Assembly: GCF_030166655.1 (NCBI RefSeq)
Contig: NZ_CP126446.1
Coordinates: 682,001-746,000, forward strand
Direction of reading: 5' to 3'
Length of the DNA stretch: 64,000 nt
Source: Pontibacillus chungwhensis
GTDB taxonomy: Bacteria; Bacillota; Bacilli; Bacillales; BH030062
Shown here: positions 58,864-64,000 of the stretch, one piece after another
Numbering within the stretch: the stretch's first letter is position 1
How the letters are laid out: each line of letters starts with the position of its first letter
The notes under the pieces: generated by a model
The model's database searches: none
What the model was told of the DNA's origin: nothing
What the model saw: only the letters and a program-made list of their open reading frames with translations
Made by a program: the position numbers and the translations under genes

Positions 58864-60615
58864 ATGTTTTCGGTTCTAGGAAAATTAAATTGGTTTTTTA
58901 AAGAGTATTGGATCAGGTACTCAATCGCTATTATTTTATTAGTCTTTGTGAGTGCTATTGATATTTTGCCACCGAAGTTAATTGGGGCTGCTATTGATGG
59001 GATTCAATTTGAAACGTTGACGAGAGAGAGGCTAACAGAGCTTCTGTTCTGGTATTTGATGATTCTTATCGTCAGTTACGTGGTTTCGTATTATTGGGGA
59101 TATTTATTGTTTGGAGGGGCAATGATTTTAGAGAGGAAGAAACGTTCTAACCTAATGCAACACTTCCTTGCCATGACTCCAACGTTTTTTGGGAAATATC
59201 GAACGGGCGATTTGATGGCTCGTTCTACAAATGATTTAAAAGCCATTTCTATGACAGCTGGGTTTGGAATATTAACACTCGTGGATTCGACCTTTTTTAT
59301 GGTCATGATTGTAGGAGTCATGATCGTTACGATTAGCTGGAAGCTGACACTGGCGGCTTTAATTCCACTGCCGATTATGGCTTTAATGATGAAACGGTAT
59401 GGAAAGACCATTCATGAACGATTTACAAAAGCGCAAGATGCGTTTGGAGACATGAATGACAGCGTTCTGGAGTCTGTAAGAGGGGTGCGAGTCATTCGTG
59501 CTTTTGTTCAAGAGAAAGAGGACCAGGACCGATTTCATAACATGACAAATGATGTATATGAGAAAAACGTGGAGGTCGCCAAGATTGACGCCATGTTTGA
59601 GCCTACCATTAAAATTCTCGTCGGTCTTTCTTATACGATTGGACTCGGATATGGAGCTCACCTTGTATTCGTCAATGCCATTACACTAGGGCAGCTTGTT
59701 TCCTTTAACGTCTATCTTGGTATGTTAATCTGGCCGATGTTTGCTGTAGGAGAATTGATTAATGTGATGCAACGAGGCAATGCCTCCCTTGATCGTGTAA
59801 ACGACACGTTAGGGTATGAGGTAGACGTAAAAGACCCAGAGGACCCGAAGCATGTCCCTTTGCCAAGTGTGGTCAGCTTCGATCATGTAACGTTTCGTTA
59901 TCCAGATACGAACCGGGATCAGTTACAGGATATTAACCTCACCGTGAAGCGGGGTTCTACCATTGGTGTCGTTGGGAAAACGGGTGCTGGGAAGACGACG
60001 CTCTTCCGGCAGATGTTACGGGACTACTCTGGTATGAAGGGGAGTTTAACGATAGCAGGTACCTCACTCGAAGAAATCGCTCTTGATACGTCAAGAGGGT
60101 GGATTGGATATGTGCCTCAGGATCAAATTCTCTTCTCTAAAACGGTTCGCGAGAATATCCAATTTGGTCGTGAGGATGCGAGTGATGAAGAGATTGAGCG
60201 TATTCTCGAGTTGGCCTATTTAAAGAAAGATATTGATAACCTTCCTAAAGGGCTCGATACAAAAGTCGGAGAGAGCGGAGTGACGTTATCCGGTGGACAA
60301 AAACAGCGTGTTTCCTTAGCGAGAGCGCTTATTATGGATCCTGAGATTCTTCTCTTAGATGATTCGATGTCAGCAGTTGATGGGAAGACAGAAGCGAATA
60401 TTATCAGGCATCTAAAAGAAGAACGAAAAGACAAAACGACCTTTATAGCAGCTCACCGCCTTTCAGGTGTTCAGCACGCTGATGAGATTATCGTCCTTGA
60501 AGATGGAAAGATCGTAGAGCGTGGCACACATGAAGACTTGATGGAGCAAGATGGATGGTATAAGGATCAGTTTACGAAACAACAAATGGATCAAGAGGAG
60601 GTGGATGACCAGTGA
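58864..60615 (+). CDS. bmrC: Heterodimeric ABC multidrug exporter, subunit 1 (BmrC/YheI-like)
   Basis: 583 residues, close to BmrC (585). Six-helix transmembrane domain (residues ~1-310) then ATPase: Walker A GVVGKTGAGKTTLFRQM, Q-loop YVPQDQILFSKT, signature LSGGQKQRVSLARAL, and Walker B ILLLDDSMSAVDGKTEA, where the catalytic Glu is replaced by Asp in LLLDDS. This is the usual non-catalytic site of BmrC-type subunits. Partner of the next gene, with an ATPase overlap of four bases. Transcription is preceded by the attenuator leader. Confidence 0.85.
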   Translation: MFSVLGKLNWFFKEYWIRYSIAIILLVFVSAIDILPPKLIGAAIDGIQFETLTRERLTELLFWYLMILIVSYVVSYYWGYLLFGGAMILERKKRSNLMQHFLAMTPTFFGKYRTGDLMARSTNDLKAISMTAGFGILTLVDSTFFMVMIVGVMIVTISWKLTLAALIPLPIMALMMKRYGKTIHERFTKAQDAFGDMNDSVLESVRGVRVIRAFVQEKEDQDRFHNMTNDVYEKNVEVAKIDAMFEPTIKILVGLSYTIGLGYGAHLVFVNAITLGQLVSFNVYLGMLIWPMFAVGELINVMQRGNASLDRVNDTLGYEVDVKDPEDPKHVPLPSVVSFDHVTFRYPDTNRDQLQDINLTVKRGSTIGVVGKTGAGKTTLFRQMLRDYSGMKGSLTIAGTSLEEIALDTSRGWIGYVPQDQILFSKTVRENIQFGREDASDEEIERILELAYLKKDIDNLPKGLDTKVGESGVTLSGGQKQRVSLARALIMDPEILLLDDSMSAVDGKTEANIIRHLKEERKDKTTFIAAHRLSGVQHADEIIVLEDGKIVERGTHEDLMEQDGWYKDQFTKQQMDQEEVDDQ

Positions 60616-62645
60616 AGCCTTCTACGGAGAAACGATTGTTTCAATACGCGTTAACAAGTAAGAAGACGATTTTATTTGGATTGTTATGTTTGACGATTGC
60701 TGTGGCTCTTGAATTAACAGGTCCGTTTATTGCGAAGCGCCTTATTGATGAGCATATATTAGGCATTGAGGCAAACTGGATTAAAGTAGAAGAGAATAAC
60801 GATCACCATGTTGTCGCTTATAAGGATGAACTTTATAAGAGAGAAGATCGGTTAGAGCCGAGTGATCAGACGGGGAGTATAGCTACGATCCTGCAAGTGG
60901 GGACCTCTTATTATTTTGTTGAGGAAGACATTCCGACATCTGGAAAGAAGTCTGTTGAAAACGGGCGTATCACGGTCTCGAGCGGAGATGAAACGGCCAC
61001 CGCACCAGTAACAGAAATGAGCCGGAGTGAACTATATGCCTTTTTCAAACCGGAAACAAGAGCGATCACATGGCTGTTGGCTTTATATGTCGGTTTGCTA
61101 GTCATTGCAGCGTTCTTTCAATATGGGCAGACGTATTTACTCCAAATTTCATCCAATCAAATTATTAAACGGATGCGAAATGATATATTTGCTCATATTC
61201 AGCGTGTTCCAATTGATTACTTTATCAACCGTCCTGCTGGGAAGATTGTCGCTCGAGTCACAAATGACACGGAGGCTATTCGGGAGCTTTATGTAAAGGT
61301 TCTGGCTACGTTTGTAACGAGCGCCATTTACATGACTGGGATCTACATTGCTTTATTCTTATTGGATCCAAAACTTGCTTCCCTATGTTTACTGTTGATT
61401 CCGATTATGTTTATTTGGATGAAGTTGTATAAGGCTTATGCAGGTAAATACAACCAAGTAATCCGATCTACGATTAGTGATTTAAACGGAAATATTAATG
61501 AAGCCATTCAAGGTATGCCGATTATTCAGGCATTCCGACGCCAGAAGCAAGTGACAGAAGAATTCGAAGTAATGAATGAGAAACACTATACGTATCAGAA
61601 GAAGTTGTTGAAGTTAAATTCTTTAACCTCTTTTAATCTTGTAAACGTCCTCCGGAATCTCGCATTTGTAGGATTCATCTGGTATTTTGGCGGAGCGTCA
61701 TTAGGGGTTGGATCTATCGTAACAGCAGGTGTGCTCTATGCGTTCGTAGACTACCTGAATCGTCTGTTTCAGCCTGTGATCGATGTGGTCAATCAACTGG
61801 CGCAGTTGGAACAGGCCCGCGTGGCTGCTACGAGAGTATTTGAATTAATGGACCATGAGGGAGAGGTCGTAGAGTCGAGCCCGATCGAACGCTATAAAGG
61901 AAATATTGCGTTTAAGGATGTCTGCTTTGCCTATGAAGCGGATGACTACGTGCTGAAAGAGATCTCATTCCATGCAAATTCAGGTGAAACGGTTGCGTTC
62001 GTAGGTCATACAGGTTCAGGGAAGAGCTCGATTATGAATCTACTATTTCGTTTCTATGATCCGCAAAAAGGTAAGATTACCATTGATGAAATGGAAACAA
62101 GAGAACTCTCAAGGCAACAGGTGCGCAGCCATATGGGGATTGTCTTACAGGATCCTTTCTTGTTTACAGGCACCCTTCTGTCCAACGTAACGATGGGGGA
62201 TCCTTCTATTACAAGAGAGAAAGCTATTGAAGCTTTGAAAGCTGTAGGGGCAGATGCCTTCATTGAGAAGTTACCCCACCAATATGATGAGCCTGTCAAA
62301 GAGAAGGGAAGTACACTTTCTGCCGGAGAGCGTCAGCTGATTTCGTTTGCGAGAGCCCTCGCATTTGATCCGGCCATTCTTATTCTCGATGAGGCGACAG
62401 CCAATATTGATACGGAAACGGAGAGTATGATCCAACGTGCGCTTCAAGTATTAAAGAAAGGTCGAACAACACTCGTGATTGCTCATCGTTTGTCGACCAT
62501 TCAGCAAGCTGATCAGATTCTCGTTTTAGATCACGGACGAATTGTAGAACGAGGGAATCACGACTCTCTGCTACAACAAAACGGAATCTATCAACAAATG
62601 TATCAAATGCAACAGGGCAGACTGGAACAAGCGATCATTTCATAG
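60612..62645 (+). CDS. bmrD: Heterodimeric ABC multidrug exporter, subunit 2 (BmrD/YheH-like)
   Basis: 677 residues, close to BmrD (673). It has the typical ~100-residue insertion between the first two membrane helices (residues ~50-150: VEENNDHHVVAYKDELYKRE, then DETATAPVTEMSRSELYAFF), an extracellular domain seen in BmrCD-type exporters. ATPase: Walker A GHTGSGKSSIMNLLFRF, signature LSAGERQLISFARALA, Walker B AILILDEATANIDTETE with the catalytic Glu present. Together with subunit 1 it exports drugs; the B. subtilis pair is induced by ribosome-targeting antibiotics. Confidence 0.85.
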   Translation: MKPSTEKRLFQYALTSKKTILFGLLCLTIAVALELTGPFIAKRLIDEHILGIEANWIKVEENNDHHVVAYKDELYKREDRLEPSDQTGSIATILQVGTSYYFVEEDIPTSGKKSVENGRITVSSGDETATAPVTEMSRSELYAFFKPETRAITWLLALYVGLLVIAAFFQYGQTYLLQISSNQIIKRMRNDIFAHIQRVPIDYFINRPAGKIVARVTNDTEAIRELYVKVLATFVTSAIYMTGIYIALFLLDPKLASLCLLLIPIMFIWMKLYKAYAGKYNQVIRSTISDLNGNINEAIQGMPIIQAFRRQKQVTEEFEVMNEKHYTYQKKLLKLNSLTSFNLVNVLRNLAFVGFIWYFGGASLGVGSIVTAGVLYAFVDYLNRLFQPVIDVVNQLAQLEQARVAATRVFELMDHEGEVVESSPIERYKGNIAFKDVCFAYEADDYVLKEISFHANSGETVAFVGHTGSGKSSIMNLLFRFYDPQKGKITIDEMETRELSRQQVRSHMGIVLQDPFLFTGTLLSNVTMGDPSITREKAIEALKAVGADAFIEKLPHQYDEPVKEKGSTLSAGERQLISFARALAFDPAILILDEATANIDTETESMIQRALQVLKKGRTTLVIAHRLSTIQQADQILVLDHGRIVERGNHDSLLQQNGIYQQMYQMQQGRLEQAIIS

Positions 62646-62649
62646 CATA

Positions 62650-62688
62650 ATAAGAAGTAGGCGCCCTGATGCGCCTGCTTCTTTTTTT
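62650..62688 (+). terminator. Exporter operon terminator
   Basis: AAGAAGTAGGCGC (62652-62664) and GCGCCTGCTTCTT (62671-62683) with one wobble, followed by T-run. Confidence 0.85.
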
Positions 62689-62690
62689 AA

Positions 62691-62742
62691 GGGACAGACA
62701 CACTTTAATGCTGTAAAGTAATGCACGGTGTCTGGCACCCTT
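62691..62742. repeat. Dispersed GTGTCTGGCACC repeat, copy 2
   Basis: GGGACAGACAC (62692-62702) and GTAAAGTAATGCACGGTGTC then TGGCACC (62713-62739) match, in reverse orientation, the element at 17600-17637. It fills the space between the exporter terminator and the protease gene. Confidence 0.5.
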
Positions 62743-62762
62743 TAGTTTGCTAAAGGGGGACA

Positions 62763-63632
62763 ATGATGAGCGAGGATTATAAAGATAAAGAGTATTCAAA
62801 AGATATAATAGATCGTGATTTATATGAAGAGATTGATGATGAAGAAATGCGAGAGATCTTGGATGAGGAACGAGCGAAGCTAAGGGAGAAGAAGGAAGAA
62901 GAGGAAAAGCCGAAGCGTCCATTCCCAAAGTGGGCCTTCTGGCTGATCGCTGTTATGATGACCATTAATATTGTAGGCATCCTCCCTAAGACGTTTTCCC
63001 TCCCGGCTGTTGATTTCCTTATTAAATCAGCTGAACTGATGACAAACAAAGACATTGACGAGTATCAACAATCCGTTGTTGTAATTGAATCCGGGAATTC
63101 TAAAGGGACAGGTTTCTCCATTTCAGAAGATGGATATGTCATAACGAATGAACACGTCATTGATAATGAGATGCCAATTACCGTTGCATTTGAAGAGAGG
63201 GGCTTGTATGGCGGAGAAGTGGTTCATACATTCGAAGATATTGATCTAGCCTTATTGAAAGTGGAGCTAAAAAATCAGGAGGCCTTACCTTATCTCCCTC
63301 TTGCTGAAAAGACTACATTCACTGAACGGGAACACGTCTATTTCATAGGCAACCCCTTACGTTTTAATGGGATCGCAAATGAAGGAGAGGTCATTGGTTA
63401 CAGGGGGCTTAGTGATTGGGACAAGGAAGTATTAATGCTTGATGCTCCAATCTATCACGGCAATAGTGGAAGTCCTGTTATAACAGAAGAAGGACGCGTC
63501 ATTGCGGTCGTCTTTGCAACGATTAAAGATGAAGAACACGGAAAAGTAGGGTTATCTGTTCCCATTACGTATTTTCATGAAAAGATGAAGGGTCTCGAGC
63601 CTATGATTCAACTACCTTCTGAAGAAGACTAA
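62763..63632 (+). CDS. Membrane-anchored trypsin-like serine protease
   Basis: 289 residues (or 288 from the second ATG 62766). The first ~60 residues are an acidic cytoplasmic region (DRDLYEEIDDEEMREILDEE), then one membrane helix (AFWLIAVMMTINIVGILPKT), then a trypsin-fold domain. Catalytic triad: His131 in TNEHVID, Asp161 in DIDLALLKV, Ser235 in HGNSGSP. There is no PDZ domain, unlike HtrA/DegP of the same order, so it belongs to the shorter YyxA/S1C-like group. Likely role: cleaving or sensing misfolded wall-side proteins. AAAGGGGGAC ahead. Confidence 0.8.
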   Translation: MMSEDYKDKEYSKDIIDRDLYEEIDDEEMREILDEERAKLREKKEEEEKPKRPFPKWAFWLIAVMMTINIVGILPKTFSLPAVDFLIKSAELMTNKDIDEYQQSVVVIESGNSKGTGFSISEDGYVITNEHVIDNEMPITVAFEERGLYGGEVVHTFEDIDLALLKVELKNQEALPYLPLAEKTTFTEREHVYFIGNPLRFNGIANEGEVIGYRGLSDWDKEVLMLDAPIYHGNSGSPVITEEGRVIAVVFATIKDEEHGKVGLSVPITYFHEKMKGLEPMIQLPSEED

Positions 63633-63641
63633 TTCGTTTGA

Positions 63642-63693
63642 GTCACGTTCTCTAGTGGTACATATAAACTATCGATACGACTAGAGAGGTGAC
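63642..63693 (+). promoter_or_regulatory. Hairpin over the ribosome site of the PRC-barrel gene
   Basis: GTCAC (63642-63646) and CTCTAGT (63650-63656) can pair with GTGAC (63689-63693) and ACTAGAG (63680-63686), a 12-bp stem with a small internal loop. The right arm contains GAGAGGTGA, the ribosome site of the next gene. If transcription starts upstream, translation would be held back by this fold. Confidence 0.45.
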
Positions 63694-63698
63694 AAACG

Positions 63699-64000
63699 TT
63701 GTTATTAAAAGGAAATTTACTTGAGAAATTTCACTTAGATGCAAACGATGGGGAACTAGGAAAGGTTAAAGATCTATACTTCGACGATAAGAAATGGGCA
63801 CTTCGTTATATGGTTGTCGATACCCGTAAATGGCTACCTGGGAGAAAAGTCGTCTTATCTCCTTCAGGTATTAAAGAAATCAACGTAGAAGACCAACTCG
63901 TTCATATGAATAATGATAAAGAATCCATTCGTAATTCTCCTACCATTGAAGAGGAAGCACCGGTATCTGTTCAGAAAGAACAAGAAATGGCAAACTATTA
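63699..64000 (+). CDS. PRC-barrel domain protein, start only
   Basis: TTG 63699 is 5-8 bases after GAGAGGTGA and opens a frame to the right edge without a stop (100 codons seen). It begins LLLKGNLLEKFHLDANDGEL and continues VKDLYFDDKKWALRYMVVDT and RKWLPGRKVVLSPSGIKEIN, the two-strand PRC-barrel pattern. Such proteins are frequent stress proteins in Bacillaceae and bind RNA or partner proteins in other bacteria; the job here is unknown. The rest lies outside the window. Confidence 0.7.
   Translation, partial: MLLKGNLLEKFHLDANDGELGKVKDLYFDDKKWALRYMVVDTRKWLPGRKVVLSPSGIKEINVEDQLVHMNNDKESIRNSPTIEEEAPVSVQKEQEMANY

Noticed and set aside
1-64000. CRISPR arrays, tRNA and rRNA genes
   Set aside because: No series of regularly spaced repeats and no cloverleaf-like or rRNA-like stretch was noticed on either strand.

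Overview
The window looks like a chromosomal segment of an endospore-forming, probably moderately halophilic or marine member of the Bacillaceae (Halobacillus/Pontibacillus-like). The evidence is the gene content (two gerA-type germinant receptor operons, yhbH, prkA, an appDFABC oligopeptide operon, odhAB, ppx/ppk, helD, a bmrCD-like drug exporter), strong GGAGG ribosome binding sites, very acidic linkers in surface lipoproteins, and a glycine betaine (osmoprotectant) uptake cluster. The genus is an inference.

Region 1 (1-14.3 kb) is the right part of a prophage whose left end lies outside the window. In order it holds baseplate/tail genes (baseplate J, tail protein I, fibre proteins, two XkdX-like modules), a tyrosine recombinase with a premature stop, a lysis cassette (XhlA-like protein, holin, M15 endolysin), small accessory genes, a LexA-boxed YolD operon, an XRE repressor facing an early-type operon, and an FtsK-like translocase with a replication-relaxation protein. 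About 40 bp after the last phage gene the sequence becomes the 3' four-fifths of prkA, without its first ~135 codons. The prophage therefore appears to sit inside prkA, a sporulation-associated gene, like the excisable elements known in sigK, spoVFB and spsM.

Region 2 (14.3-31.4 kb) is core chromosome: the prkA remnant, ppx, ppk (behind a well-formed PhoP-box array), odhAB (with a cre-like site), a YidC/OxaA insertase, yhbH, germinant receptor operon 1, and a small TPR-like protein on the minus strand.

Region 3 (31.4-47.6 kb) holds appDFABC (with a CodY-box-like site at the promoter), a large foldback repeat, a LysM-CAP protein, a nucleoside transporter behind a palindromic cre-like site, an aldehyde dehydrogenase, a MATE exporter, a stand-alone murG-like gene, a zinc-ribbon membrane protein and helD.

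Region 4 (47.6-64 kb) holds a glycine betaine ABC system with two binding-protein genes around one permease/ATPase pair, an aldo/keto reductase, germinant receptor operon 2 on the minus strand, a DUF389 membrane protein, the bmrCD-like heterodimeric ABC exporter behind a leader with all parts of a ribosome-controlled attenuator, a membrane-anchored trypsin-like protease, and the start of a PRC-barrel protein.

The observations most worth following are the prkA-interrupting prophage, the attenuator leader of the ABC exporter, the PhoP boxes before ppk, and three hairpins that would bury ribosome binding sites.
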